DNA of 64,000 nt from G963667675 sp965249215 (GCA_965249215.1 CBDFLN010000002.1:124001-188000), one strand, 5' to 3'. Positions 50,276-58,700 are shown, counted from the stretch's first letter. Notes: generated from the sequence alone by a model not told the origin. Translations and numbers: made by a program.

Positions 50276-51535
50276 TTGGCTAGAGACACATTCTATACAG
50301 CTGTAGATTTGGGCAACAGCAAGGTTGCTTCCATAGTAGCCCGGGTGGGCACCGAGGGAGAGTTGAAGGTCGTCGGCACGGGCATCGTCCCCTCCCAGGG
50401 TATGCATAAAGGCCGGATCGAGCGAATCGGCGAAGTCCAGGCCTCCGTCCGCGCCTCCCTGGAAGAAGCCCAGCGGTATATCGGGCGCGGCGTGGCGGGC
50501 AACGTCTATGCCGGGGTCAGCGGCAGCCACATCAGCTGCATCAACACCAAGGACACCGTCGGCAACCCCGGAGAGGTCAAGGACGTCAACAACCATCTCT
50601 TGGAACAGTTGATTCAGTCCTCCTTGCCGCGCGTCGACCGCAGTAAGCGGATACTCCACGTCATCCCCATTAGCTACAACGTCGACGGCTTGTCCGGCAT
50701 GCGTAACCCCGTGGGACTGCATGCCGACGAGGTACAGGTCGAGGCCCACGTGGTCTTGGGCGACGCCATGGCTTTGAAGAACACCGTCAAAGCAGTGCAA
50801 TCGGCCAAAGTCACTGTTAGGAGCCTGGTCCTCCAGTCCCTGTCCTCGGCCGAGGCTACCCTCACCGGGGATGAGCGGGAGATGGGCGCCGTTTTCGTCG
50901 ACATCGGCGGCGGCACCACCGACATGATTATCTATCGCCAGGGCAGCCCCTGGTACTCGGCAGTCATACCGGTGGGCGGCGACCAGCTTACCAAGGACCT
51001 CTCGGTGGCCCTCCGGGTCCCCGTCTACTTGGCGGAGGAGACCAAGCTTAAGTGGGGCCACGCAATGCCCGACGCTCTGTCCTCGAACGAAGAGGTGGTG
51101 ATCCCCGGCTTCCAGGGACAACCCAGGCGAGTCTTCAAGAGGAAGAAAATCGCCGAGCCGTTGAACGCCCGAGTCTTGGAATTGCTCAAGTTAATACTTC
51201 TCCAGGTGCGGCAGTCCGGTCTGCGCCAGCTCCCCCCAGGTGGGTTGGTGATTACCGGCGGCTGCTCCGAGCTCCCGGGAATACAAGAGTTGGCCAAACA
51301 GACCATGGGTGGACCGGTACGCATCGCTTATCCCAGCGGTATTTCCGGACTGCCCACACATCTTCGCAAACCCGCTTATTCGGCCGCCGTGGGGTTGCTG
51401 CTCTGGGGCATCAAGCACCAGGGCGAGAAGCGCCCGTATCGCAGCCGTCAGCGGGCCGTCTCCAAGGGCAAACCCCTGTTCGGCTGGCCCAAGCGGGAGG
51501 AGTCTCGGGAGCGGACGGAAGTCCAGGTGGGGTGA
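50276..51535 (+). CDS. ftsA: Cell division protein FtsA
   Basis: A 419-residue actin-like ATPase that tethers FtsZ to the membrane. It starts FYTAVDLGNSKVASIVARV (phosphate 1 motif). The SHS2/1C domain lies around residues 85-160, and the phosphate 2 motif is GAVFVDIGGGTTDMIIYR. The adenosine motif is LVITGGCSELPGI. The C-terminus is basic, and a clear amphipathic membrane helix is hard to identify there. The start is TTG. FtsZ follows after 337 bases. Confidence 0.93.
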   Translation: MARDTFYTAVDLGNSKVASIVARVGTEGELKVVGTGIVPSQGMHKGRIERIGEVQASVRASLEEAQRYIGRGVAGNVYAGVSGSHISCINTKDTVGNPGEVKDVNNHLLEQLIQSSLPRVDRSKRILHVIPISYNVDGLSGMRNPVGLHADEVQVEAHVVLGDAMALKNTVKAVQSAKVTVRSLVLQSLSSAEATLTGDEREMGAVFVDIGGGTTDMIIYRQGSPWYSAVIPVGGDQLTKDLSVALRVPVYLAEETKLKWGHAMPDALSSNEEVVIPGFQGQPRRVFKRKKIAEPLNARVLELLKLILLQVRQSGLRQLPPGGLVITGGCSELPGIQELAKQTMGGPVRIAYPSGISGLPTHLRKPAYSAAVGLLLWGIKHQGEKRPYRSRQRAVSKGKPLFGWPKREESRERTEVQVG

Positions 51536-51872
51536 ATGCCTCTCCGCACCTTAACTGGGGCCTGAGGTCGGCTTGGTCCATGGGATGCGGCCTTCAGACA
51601 CCTTGTTGATAAGGGAAGCGGGCGGGCATTGAAAGGAGGGAGAAAATCCCATCTTTGGGGAGAGTTGGGCAGACAAGTGTCATCCAATGCGCCGGGGCGG
51701 GGCTTGGGTCCAGCAATTACCGGCAAGATTAGTGCCGTGGGCCGTGTGGTTCCGCGGCGGATACAAACAGCGGCCATAAATCCGGCGGGCCCGACATTGC
51801 CCGGCCCGCTGTGGCGAATCGGTTGTAAGTCTAGGCCAATCTTGAGATGCAGATGTTCTGAAAGGAGATAGC
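51536..51872 (+). promoter_or_regulatory. Long ftsA-ftsZ spacer with a hairpin; possible ftsZ leader
   Basis: The 337-base spacer codes for nothing supported. GCGGGCC at 51785-51791 and GGCCCGC at 51803-51809 form a perfect 7-bp stem about 65 bases before the ftsZ start. No poly-T follows. A spacer this long in a division operon could hold a separate ftsZ promoter, but no good -35/-10 pair was found. Confidence 0.3.
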
Positions 51873-53027
51873 ATGGTTTCTGAAAGTTCAGCCTCGTGGG
51901 AACCCGGATTCGACGTCAACGACCCTTACAAGGGAGTGCCTGAGATCGGCGCCGCAACCCCGCTCATCAAAGTAGTGGGTATCGGCGGCGGCGGCAGCAA
52001 CGCCGTAAGCCGCATGTTCAAGGAAAAGCTCCCCGTCGTCGAGTATCACGCCGTGAATACCGACGCTCAACACCTGTTCAAGTGCGACGTGGCACATCGT
52101 TTGGCCATCGGCCGCAACTTGACCCGCGGCCTCGGCGCGGGCGCCCAGCCTGACCTTGGCCGACAGGCCGCCGAGGAGAGCCGCCAAGAGATCGAAGCAG
52201 CCCTCGAAGGGGCCGACATGGTATTCTTGGCTGTGGGCATGGGCGGCGGCACCGGTACCGGCGCTGCCCCGGTGGTCGCGCAGGTCGCTAAGGAGGTCGG
52301 CGCCCTCACCGTAGCCGTGGTAAGCAAACCCTTCTCGTTCGAAGCCGCCACCCGGCGGAAGAACGCCGAGGAAGGCATCAACCGCCTGAAGGACCACGTC
52401 GACACTCTCATCGTCATTCCCAATGACCGCCTGCTCCAAATGAACCACCAGGGCGAACAGACCTTCACTTGGGAGGACGCTCTGAAGATGGCCGACTCGG
52501 TCCTCCATCAGGGCATCCAGGCCATCGCTGAGGTGGTCACCGTTCCCGGCGAGATCAACGTCGACTTCGCCGACGTCAAGACCATCCTCAACAACGCCGG
52601 TCCCGCCTGGCTGGCCATTGGCCGCGGCAAGGGCGAGAACCGGGCCATCGATGCCGCCAGGATGGCCACCAAGAGCCCCCTCTTGGACATTGCCATGGAC
52701 GGCGCACGGCGCGTCCTGTTCGTGGTTAGCGGCGGCGCCACCCTGTCTTTGCAAGAGGTCCAGGACGCAGCCGACATCATCCAGGACATGTCCGACCCGG
52801 ACGCCAACATTATCTTCGGCACCTGCCGGGACTCCAGGCTGGAAGACGAGCTCAAGATCACCATGGTCGCCGCCGCCTTCCCGGTCCTCTATGAGAGCCA
52901 GCAGATGCGCGAGGCCGAGTTGGACCGCTTGTTGCAGGACGTTGTCCCCGAGTCGGAGGAGGAACTCGACGTTCCCAGCTTCCTTCGCCGCCAGTCGGGC
53001 ACCCGCAACCGCGGACTGTTCCGATAG
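51873..53027 (+). CDS. ftsZ: Cell division GTPase FtsZ
   Basis: The 384-residue tubulin homologue forms the division ring. The nucleotide loop GIGGGGSNAVSRM is at 36-48 and the tubulin signature GMGGGTGTGAAP is at 122-133. The synergy loop region FADVKTILNNAG is also present. The C-terminal peptide ELDVPSFLRRQ, which binds FtsA and other partners, is intact. AAAGGAGA precedes the ATG by five bases, a very strong binding site. A hairpin terminator lies 118 bases after the stop. Confidence 0.97.
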   Translation: MVSESSASWEPGFDVNDPYKGVPEIGAATPLIKVVGIGGGGSNAVSRMFKEKLPVVEYHAVNTDAQHLFKCDVAHRLAIGRNLTRGLGAGAQPDLGRQAAEESRQEIEAALEGADMVFLAVGMGGGTGTGAAPVVAQVAKEVGALTVAVVSKPFSFEAATRRKNAEEGINRLKDHVDTLIVIPNDRLLQMNHQGEQTFTWEDALKMADSVLHQGIQAIAEVVTVPGEINVDFADVKTILNNAGPAWLAIGRGKGENRAIDAARMATKSPLLDIAMDGARRVLFVVSGGATLSLQEVQDAADIIQDMSDPDANIIFGTCRDSRLEDELKITMVAAAFPVLYESQQMREAELDRLLQDVVPESEEELDVPSFLRRQSGTRNRGLFR

Positions 53028-53144
53028 CCGAATCGGCCGGCCAGCCGGTTCAATCCGGTTCACTAGAGTAATGTTCTCGGAGGCCTAGCAGCACTACTAT
53101 CCCTTGTCTGGGATCTCTAACCCCAGGCGGCCGAGAATCGTCAT

Positions 53145-53182
53145 GAGGTCGTCCTCTTTCGGGAGGACGGCCTCTTCTCTTT
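53145..53182 (+). terminator. Rho-independent terminator after ftsZ
   Basis: GAGGTCGTCCTC (53145-53156) and GAGGACGGCCTC (53163-53174) form a 12-bp stem with one mismatch and a six-base loop, followed by the T-rich TTCTCTTT. Confidence 0.75.
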
Positions 53183-53236
53183 GGCCCGGCTACCCCTAGC
53201 CGTTGGCGGCCAACCTCCCGCGCCTCCGCCCAGGCC

Positions 53237-53567
53237 GTCACCTCCGCCTAGCCCGTCACCTCCGCCTAGCCGGTCACCTCCGCCCAGCCCGTCACCTCCG
53301 CCCAGCCCGTCACCTCCGCCCAGCCCGTCACCTCCGCCCAGCCCGTCACCTCCGCCCCAGCCCGTCACCTCCGCCCAGCCCGTCACCTCCGCCCAGCCCG
53401 TCACCTCCGCCCAGGCCGTCACCTCCGCCCAGGCCGTCACCTCCGCCCAGGCCGTCACCTCCGCCCAGGCCGTCACCTCCGCCCAGGCCGTCACCTCCGC
53501 CCAGCCCGTCACCTCCGCCCAGGCCGTCACCTCCGCCCAGCCCGTCACCTCCGCCCAGCCCGTCACC
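53237..53567. repeat. Minisatellite, 19 copies of an 18-bp unit
   Basis: GTCACCTCCGCC recurs 19 times with an 18-base period, the units ending CAGCCC, CAGGCC or TAGCCC. One unit has an extra C, which shifts the frame. Any encoded peptide would be a simple six-residue repeat. No spacers are present, so this is not CRISPR. Confidence 0.95.
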
Positions 53568-53620
53568 TGGCCCGCCAACGTGTCACCCCGGCGCTCTCCG
53601 TCATTCCCGCCCCCAACTAG

Positions 53621-53644
53621 TCATTCCCGCGCAGGCGGGAATCT
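53621..53644. repeat. Dispersed palindrome, copy 1
   Basis: ATTCCCGC-GCAG-GCGGGAAT within a 24-base sequence identical to the copy at 58961-58984. Both copies lie just after a minisatellite. The stem is eight base pairs with a four-base loop. Confidence 0.8.
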
Positions 53645-53687
53645 CGCGCCTCGTCGTTTTACACCTGTCCGAGCGACAACTTGCCTA

Positions 53688-53716
53688 TTGACTTTCAGGG
53701 CCGCCCATTATAAAAT
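53688..53716 (+). promoter_or_regulatory. nrdR promoter
   Basis: TTGACT (53688-53693) and TAAAAT (53711-53716) are 17 bases apart. The identical hexamer pair and spacing occur upstream of nrdJ. Confidence 0.7.
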
Positions 53717-53725
53717 CTCCGCCTA

Positions 53726-53766
53726 CTACAGGTAGTGGCTATGGTTAACCATAACACATTATGTAG
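53726..53766 (+). promoter_or_regulatory. Two NrdR-box-like operators at the nrdR promoter
   Basis: Taking CWATATATWG as the core of the NrdR box consensus, CTACAGGTAG (53726-53735) matches 7 of 10 and CATTATGTAG (53757-53766) matches 8 of 10. Their centres are 31 bases apart, about three helical turns, the usual spacing for paired NrdR boxes. They lie just after the -10 element, where binding would block transcription. A separate 14-base palindrome, TATGGTTAACCATA, lies between them at 53740-53753. Confidence 0.6.
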
Positions 53767-53810
53767 TATCTTAAATTAATTTAATAGGAATTTAAGAAAG
53801 CGTTAGAGTC

Positions 53811-54425
53811 ATGAAGTGCCCGTTCTGCTCCTACGCCGACTCTAAAGTCACCGACTCCCGCACCGTGGAGAACGGCATCCGCCGCCGCCGCGAGTGCCAG
53901 CGCTGCAGCTTGCGCTTCACCACCTACGAGCGTATCCAGACTACCGCTTTGGTTGTCTCCAAGCACGACAACCGTCGCGAAGAATTCGACCGCGAGAAGC
54001 TAATGGCCGGGGTCCGCAAAGCCTGCGCCAAGCGTCCTATCCCCTCCCGCACCATAGAAAAGATGATCGAGGACATAGAAACCGAGCTACAGCGTCTCGG
54101 CCAGGTGGAAGTGCCCACCAGTATCCTGGGCACCCTGGTCATGGAGCGGCTCCGCAACCTGGACAGGGTGGCGTACATCAGGTACGCCAGCGTATATCGA
54201 GACTTCCAGGACATCGAGAGCTTCGAGCGGGCAGTTAAGGACCTGCGGGACGACAGCCCCCAACTCCCCTTGCCCGAAGGTCCCCGGGAAGTTGCCCGGC
54301 GGCGTCGCCGCCGCAACACGGCCACCGTGGCCCGATACCGTCCCAGGAATGTCAATCCCTACGGAAATGACAACCGCCCCACCGAATCAGACGACAACGG
54401 AGGGAATCCCTTCAATGCAATCTAG
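53811..54425 (+). CDS. nrdR: Transcriptional repressor NrdR
   Basis: NrdR senses dATP/ATP and represses ribonucleotide reductase genes. The N-terminal zinc ribbon has C3, C6, C29 and C32 (MKCPFC; ECQRCSLRFTTYE). The ATP-cone domain follows, VSKHDNRREEFDREKLMAGVRKAC. The usual length is 150-160 residues, but this one has 204. The extra C-terminal part contains an Arg-rich run (VARRRRRRNTATVARYRPRN) and an Asn-rich end, a possible additional nucleic-acid contact. Operators overlap its own promoter, so it is probably autoregulated. Confidence 0.95.
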   Translation: MKCPFCSYADSKVTDSRTVENGIRRRRECQRCSLRFTTYERIQTTALVVSKHDNRREEFDREKLMAGVRKACAKRPIPSRTIEKMIEDIETELQRLGQVEVPTSILGTLVMERLRNLDRVAYIRYASVYRDFQDIESFERAVKDLRDDSPQLPLPEGPREVARRRRRRNTATVARYRPRNVNPYGNDNRPTESDDNGGNPFNAI

Positions 54426-54657
54426 CCCGCAATATCCTGCCCTTGCCAGGTTGTTGGCCCTGAACAACCAGGTGCACGATTTGGAAAAAGAGTTGTTGGG
54501 TGTGGTAGTGCCGGGAGCGCCCCTTCAGCCGGTAGCCGGTGTGTCCATCTGGGAGGCCAGCGCCATCGCCGGGCTGCAAGAGGAGATCGACCGGGGAGCC
54601 CGAGCCAGCCTCATCGCCTGCTGGCTGAGCATGCCCGAGGACGACTTTCAGGCGTAG
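54415..54657 (+). CDS. Hypothetical small protein co-transcribed with nrdR
   Basis: An 80-residue protein starting MQSSPQYPALARLLALNN, with ACGGAGGG upstream. The ATG overlaps the nrdR stop by 11 bases, so it is probably translationally coupled. It reads as two helical segments (LARLLALNNQVHDLEKELLG; IWEASAIAGLQEEIDRGARASLIACWLSM) joined by a Pro/Val-rich turn. I recognise no family. Position suggests a role tied to nucleotide reduction or simple hitch-hiking. Confidence 0.6.
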   Translation: MQSSPQYPALARLLALNNQVHDLEKELLGVVVPGAPLQPVAGVSIWEASAIAGLQEEIDRGARASLIACWLSMPEDDFQA

Positions 54658-54741
54658 CCCCGAGGCACAACGGGTGGTGAAGGGACCATAAGGTAGAGAA
54701 ATGGAATTGGGTGTTGGGACGTGGGGTGTAATCGCTGGTTG

Positions 54742-54766
54742 GCCCGGACTTGAAACGGGCTTTCTT
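54742..54766 (+). terminator. Weak hairpin after the nrdR operon
   Basis: GCCCG and CGGGC (54742-54746 and 54756-54760) form a short stem followed by TTTCTT. It would separate the nrdR transcript from the nrdJ promoter downstream. Confidence 0.4.
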
Positions 54767-54825
54767 CGTACGGGTTTCGTTTCGTAGGTTTTCCAACGCG
54801 GCGGGGAAATTGGTCGCGTCGAACC

Positions 54826-54854
54826 TTGACTTTCGCTGAAAACCACCGTAAAAT
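54826..54854 (+). promoter_or_regulatory. nrdJ promoter
   Basis: TTGACT (54826-54831) and TAAAAT (54849-54854) are 17 bases apart, the same hexamers and spacing as the nrdR promoter. Confidence 0.72.
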
Positions 54855-54861
54855 CGCCCAC

Positions 54862-54902
54862 CTAGATATTGTAGTACCAAGACAACCTGCTACAATATTT
54901 AG
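54862..54902 (+). promoter_or_regulatory. Two NrdR-box-like operators at the nrdJ promoter
   Basis: Cores CTAGATATTG (54862-54871) and CAATATTTAG (54893-54902) each match CWATATATWG at 9 of 10 positions. Their centres are 31 bases apart. They begin seven bases after the -10 element, so a bound NrdR would cover the transcription start. Confidence 0.72.
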
Positions 54903-54916
54903 TAGCATCAACAGCC

Positions 54917-54944
54917 CCCACTGTCTTTCGTACTGACAGTTGGG
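54917..54944 (+). promoter_or_regulatory. Stem-loop in the nrdJ 5' leader
   Basis: CCCACTGTC (54917-54925) pairs with GACAGTTGGG (54935-54944) around a nine-base loop with one bulged base. It lies in the roughly 215-base leader between the operators and the nrdJ start. No known riboswitch pattern was recognised. Confidence 0.4.
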
Positions 54945-55076
54945 CGGCGCCTTAGGGCCGGACGGCCGGTCCATCCGACGTAATACTCGTGTTATATCCA
55001 ACCGCTCGACCTGAGCTTTTCGATTGGCTTTCACCGGGGTTTGGGAAGGGTTTGTAAGTGGAGGGGTGGCAGAGAA

Positions 55077-57491
55077 ATGACGATTACTCGCAATGATTCG
55101 GATATGGCCAACACTCCCGTCGTAGAACGCCGCCGGCGGGTCTCGGCGGCCTTGGCCTCCGCAGGCCTTGCCCAGAAAATCGGAGACCGCTCTACGGAGC
55201 TAACCGAGAACTCCAGGGTCGTCTTGGAACGCCGCTACCTCTCCAAGGATAGGGAAGGAAACATTCTGGAAGACCCAGACGGCCTGTTCCGGCGGGTAGC
55301 CCGCAACCTGTCCCAGGCAGACATTTCCTACGGGGCCTCGGAGGAGGTCCGCCAGGCCACTGAGGACGAGTTCTACGAGGTCATGCGCCGGTTGGAACTC
55401 TTGCCCAACTCCCCCACCCTGATGAACGCCGGGCGCGAGATTCAACAGCTTTCCGCGTGTTTCGTCTTGCCCGTCGAGGACTCCTTAGAATCCATATTCG
55501 ACGAAGTCAAGCAGACCGCGCTTATTCACAAGAGCGGAGGAGGCACCGGCTTTTCGTTTAGCAACCTGCGGCCCGAGGGCGACGTGGTCGGCTCCACCGG
55601 CGGCGTGGCCAGCGGCCCCGTCAGCTTTATCCGCGCCTTCGACACTGCCACCGACGTCGTCAAGCAGGGCGGCACCCGCCGCGGCGCCAACATGGGCATC
55701 CTCGACGTCACCCACCCTGACATCCTCAAATTCATCCAGTCCAAGGAAGACGGCAGGCATCTCAACAACTTCAATATTTCTGTGGCCGTGACCGAAGAGT
55801 TCATGCAGAAGGCTGAGGCCGGGGAGGACTATGACCTGGTCAACCCTCGAACCGGCAAAGTTACCGGCCCCTTGAACGCCAAGGACGTCTTCGAGCTGAT
55901 GGCTGAACTGGCCTGGAAGACCGGTGACCCCGGCCTGGTTTTCATGGACCGCATCAACCGGGACAATCCCAACCCTCAACTGGGAGTAATTCAAAGCACC
56001 AACCCTTGCGGCGAGCAGCCTCTTCTCCCCTACGAGTCTTGCAACCTGGCCTCCATCAACCTGGCCCGGATGGTCAAGTACGAGGGAGACGACGTCGTCA
56101 TCGACTGGGAGCGCCTCGACCGCATCGTCGAGACCACCGTCCATCTTCTGGACAACGTCATCGACATGAACCGGTACCCCATACGCGAGATCGAGGAGAT
56201 GAGCAAGAAGACCCGCCGCATCGGCCTGGGCGTCATGGGTTTTGCCGACCTGCTCATCCAATTGGGTATACGTTACGATTCAGACGAGGCCCTGGACCTC
56301 GCCGACCAGGTCATGGGCCGCATTTACCGGGAGACCCACCGGGCCTCCTCCGCGCTGGCCCAGCAACGAGGCCCGTTCCCCGCCTGGGAAGGCAGCGTCT
56401 ATAGCCGTGAGGGCGCCGCGGGAGAGGGCCGCCCCATGCGCAACTCGGCTCCCACCACCATCGCCCCCACCGGCACCATCAGCATCATCGCCGGCGCCTC
56501 CAGCGGCATCGAGCCCCTCTTTGCCCTTAGCTACGTCCGCAACGTGATGGACAACACCCGTCTGGTGGAAGCCAACCCATATTTCGAAGCCGTGGCCAAG
56601 CAGGAGGGCTTCTACTCCCAGGAGCTGATGGAGCAGCTGGCCGCGCAGGGCAGCCTGGAAACCCTGGACGTGCCCCAGTGGGTCAAAGAGATATTCCGCA
56701 CCTCCCACGACATCAACCCCGAATGGCACGTCAAGATGCAGGGCGCCGTTCAGCGGCACACCGACAACTCCGTCTCCAAGACCATCAACTTCCCCCACGA
56801 CGCCACCATCGACGACGTTGCCCAGGCCTATATGCTGGCCTATGAACTGGACTGCAAGGGCATCACCGTCTACCGGGATGGCAGCAAGGCCGGCCAGGTG
56901 CTCAGCACCGGCGAGGCAGGCGCATCCGCGGACCAGGCCCCCGTTGACGCCGCCGAAGCCGAAACCTACCTGACCCCTAGGGAGCGCCCGCGCACCACCT
57001 ATGGCGTCACCGAGCGGGTGCGCACCGGGCACGGCAACATGTACGTCACGATTAATTTCGAAGAGGGGAGCCAGCCCTTCGAGTTGTTCGGCACCCTGGG
57101 AAAGTCCGGTGGTTGCGACTCCGCCCAGTTGGAGGCGATTTCCCGGCTGGTCTCCCTCGCCCTCCGCTCCGGCGTCGACCCCCGGCACATCATCCAACAA
57201 CTCAGGGGAATCACCTGCTGCCCGGCTTGGGACAGCGGCACGTTGGTGCGTTCAAGCCCCGACGCCGTGGCCCTGGCCCTGGAGCGGCACCTTACGGCAG
57301 AACATGGTGCAGAGGCCCATTCCCCCCGGCAAGCCTTCCAAATGGAGTTGCCTGACCGGCCCGCTCTCAACGGCAACGGTAACGGCAATGGCCATGGCCC
57401 GGCCAGGAAGTGCCCCGATTGCAACGGGGACATCGTCTACCAGGAAGGCTGTTTAATGTGCGTGGCCTGCGGCTGGAACAAATGTGAATGA
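55077..57491 (+). CDS. nrdJ: Vitamin B12-dependent (class II) ribonucleoside-diphosphate reductase
   Basis: An 804-residue NrdJ makes deoxyribonucleotides using adenosylcobalamin, with no separate radical subunit. QQLSACFVLPVEDS holds one redox cysteine. STNPCGEQPLLPYESCNL holds the Asn-Cys-Glu catalytic set and the partner cysteine. The loop APTTIAPTGTISIIAG and the PTLMNAGR segment are also typical. The C-terminus has a Gly/Asn-rich linker and a zinc-ribbon-like end, KCPDCNGDI...CMVCxW-type CVACGWNKCE. ATG 55077 follows GGCAGAGAA. Control by NrdR is indicated by the operators upstream. Confidence 0.96.
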   Translation: MTITRNDSDMANTPVVERRRRVSAALASAGLAQKIGDRSTELTENSRVVLERRYLSKDREGNILEDPDGLFRRVARNLSQADISYGASEEVRQATEDEFYEVMRRLELLPNSPTLMNAGREIQQLSACFVLPVEDSLESIFDEVKQTALIHKSGGGTGFSFSNLRPEGDVVGSTGGVASGPVSFIRAFDTATDVVKQGGTRRGANMGILDVTHPDILKFIQSKEDGRHLNNFNISVAVTEEFMQKAEAGEDYDLVNPRTGKVTGPLNAKDVFELMAELAWKTGDPGLVFMDRINRDNPNPQLGVIQSTNPCGEQPLLPYESCNLASINLARMVKYEGDDVVIDWERLDRIVETTVHLLDNVIDMNRYPIREIEEMSKKTRRIGLGVMGFADLLIQLGIRYDSDEALDLADQVMGRIYRETHRASSALAQQRGPFPAWEGSVYSREGAAGEGRPMRNSAPTTIAPTGTISIIAGASSGIEPLFALSYVRNVMDNTRLVEANPYFEAVAKQEGFYSQELMEQLAAQGSLETLDVPQWVKEIFRTSHDINPEWHVKMQGAVQRHTDNSVSKTINFPHDATIDDVAQAYMLAYELDCKGITVYRDGSKAGQVLSTGEAGASADQAPVDAAEAETYLTPRERPRTTYGVTERVRTGHGNMYVTINFEEGSQPFELFGTLGKSGGCDSAQLEAISRLVSLALRSGVDPRHIIQQLRGITCCPAWDSGTLVRSSPDAVALALERHLTAEHGAEAHSPRQAFQMELPDRPALNGNGNGNGHGPARKCPDCNGDIVYQEGCLMCVACGWNKCE

Positions 57492-57540
57492 CGTGTGGTG
57501 TGGGATCGCCGCGTTCCGCCGCTAGCCATTACCCCTCTCG

Positions 57541-57573
57541 GAAGCCCCCGGCGCAAGCCGGGGGCTTCTCTTT
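57541..57573 (+). terminator. Rho-independent terminator after nrdJ
   Basis: GAAGCCCCCGGC and GCCGGGGGCTTC form a perfect 12-bp stem closed by a GCAA tetraloop, followed by TCTTT. It is the most stable hairpin in the window. Confidence 0.85.
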
Positions 57574-57656
57574 CCGGCGCAATCGACCATTTGCCGTGCT
57601 ACAATCCCAGCGCTCCTATACTGCGCTCCTGAGACACAATGCTTGAACACTAAGCC

Positions 57657-58673
57657 ATGACTAGCGATACACGCCCCGCCGTCGCCGTCACCATGGGCGA
57701 CCCCTGCGGCATTGGCCCCGAGGTTGTGGCCAAGGCCTTGGCCCAGCCCTGGGTCTACGCCGCCTGCCGTCCCTTGGTCGTCGGCAACACCTTTGCCATG
57801 GAGCGAGCCGTCGCCTTGACCGGCGCCACTCTTCGTGTCAACTCATTAGCCGACCCAAAGGACGCCGGCCGGGACCCCGCAGTCCTCGACCTGTTAGACC
57901 CGGGCAACCTCGACCCCGCGCACATCACCCCCGGCCAAATCAGCCCTCCATGCGGCCGCGCCTCCATGGAGTGGGTCACCAAAGCGGGCCAATTGGCCCT
58001 GGAAGGCAAGGTTGCAGCTCTGGCTACGGCCCCACTGAATAAAGAGGCCGCCTCTCTGGCCGGCTACCAGGCCATTGGCCACATGGAACTTTTGCAGGAA
58101 CTTAGCGGCGCCAAGACCGTGGCCACCATGTTGATGGCCAAGAACCTGCGGGTAGTCCACCTCACCACCCATCGCTCCCTCCGGCTGGCCTGCGACTACG
58201 TCAAGAAAGAGCGAATTCTCCAATTCCTGCAACTTACCCACGACAGCTTCGTCAGCTGGGGCACGGCTAACCCTCGCATCGGCGTGGCCGCCTTGAATCC
58301 CCACGGCAGCGACGGGGGGTTGCTGGGCAGCGAAGAAGAGGAGGAAATAGCCCCCGCCGTCCAGGCGGCCCGGGAGCAGGGAATCGACGCCATCGGCCCC
58401 GTCCCAGCCGACGCTGTTTTCCACCAGGCGACTGAAGGACTCTACGACGTGGTCCTGGCCATGTTCCACGACCAGGGCCACATCCCGGTGAAGGTCTACG
58501 GCTTTGAAGAAAGCGTCACCGCCAACCTGGGCCTGCCCTTTGTCAGGACTTCCGTAGACCACGGCACGGCATTCGACATCGCCGGCCAGGGCGTCGCCGA
58601 TCCAACCAGCATGCTCGAAGCCATCCGCCTGGCCGTAGCCTTGGCCAGGGGAGAGGGCCTGCCCGCCGCCTAG
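57657..58673 (+). CDS. pdxA: PdxA-family 4-phosphohydroxy-acid dehydrogenase
   Basis: A 338-residue NAD-dependent metal enzyme. It begins with VAVTMGDPCGIGPEVVAKAL, has TAPLNKEAASLAGY in the middle, and the metal histidines are in IGHMELL, AMFHDQGHIPVK and RTSVDHGTAFDIAG. PdxA oxidises 4-phosphohydroxy-L-threonine in vitamin B6 synthesis. The close paralogue PdxA2 oxidises D-threonate or D-erythronate 4-phosphate. No pdxJ, nor a four-carbon acid kinase gene, is adjacent to settle which. It follows a strong terminator, so it has its own promoter. Confidence 0.88.
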   Translation: MTSDTRPAVAVTMGDPCGIGPEVVAKALAQPWVYAACRPLVVGNTFAMERAVALTGATLRVNSLADPKDAGRDPAVLDLLDPGNLDPAHITPGQISPPCGRASMEWVTKAGQLALEGKVAALATAPLNKEAASLAGYQAIGHMELLQELSGAKTVATMLMAKNLRVVHLTTHRSLRLACDYVKKERILQFLQLTHDSFVSWGTANPRIGVAALNPHGSDGGLLGSEEEEEIAPAVQAAREQGIDAIGPVPADAVFHQATEGLYDVVLAMFHDQGHIPVKVYGFEESVTANLGLPFVRTSVDHGTAFDIAGQGVADPTSMLEAIRLAVALARGEGLPAA

Positions 58674-58700
58674 CGACCAATTTCCGCAAAGTCCGGCGTT

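Noticed and set aside
53237..53567. Possible CRISPR array
   Set aside because: The 18-base period is contiguous with no unique spacers, and no cas genes are present in the window.
53141..53735. Open frames on both strands across the 18-bp minisatellite
   Set aside because: An 18-base unit without stops opens several frames at once. One unit has an extra base that shifts frames, and no start site or flanking domain supports a protein.
54855..55076. Cobalamin riboswitch upstream of the B12-dependent reductase
   Set aside because: A hairpin exists at 54917-54944, but I could not recognise a B12 box or the multi-stem riboswitch pattern. NrdR operators explain the regulation better.
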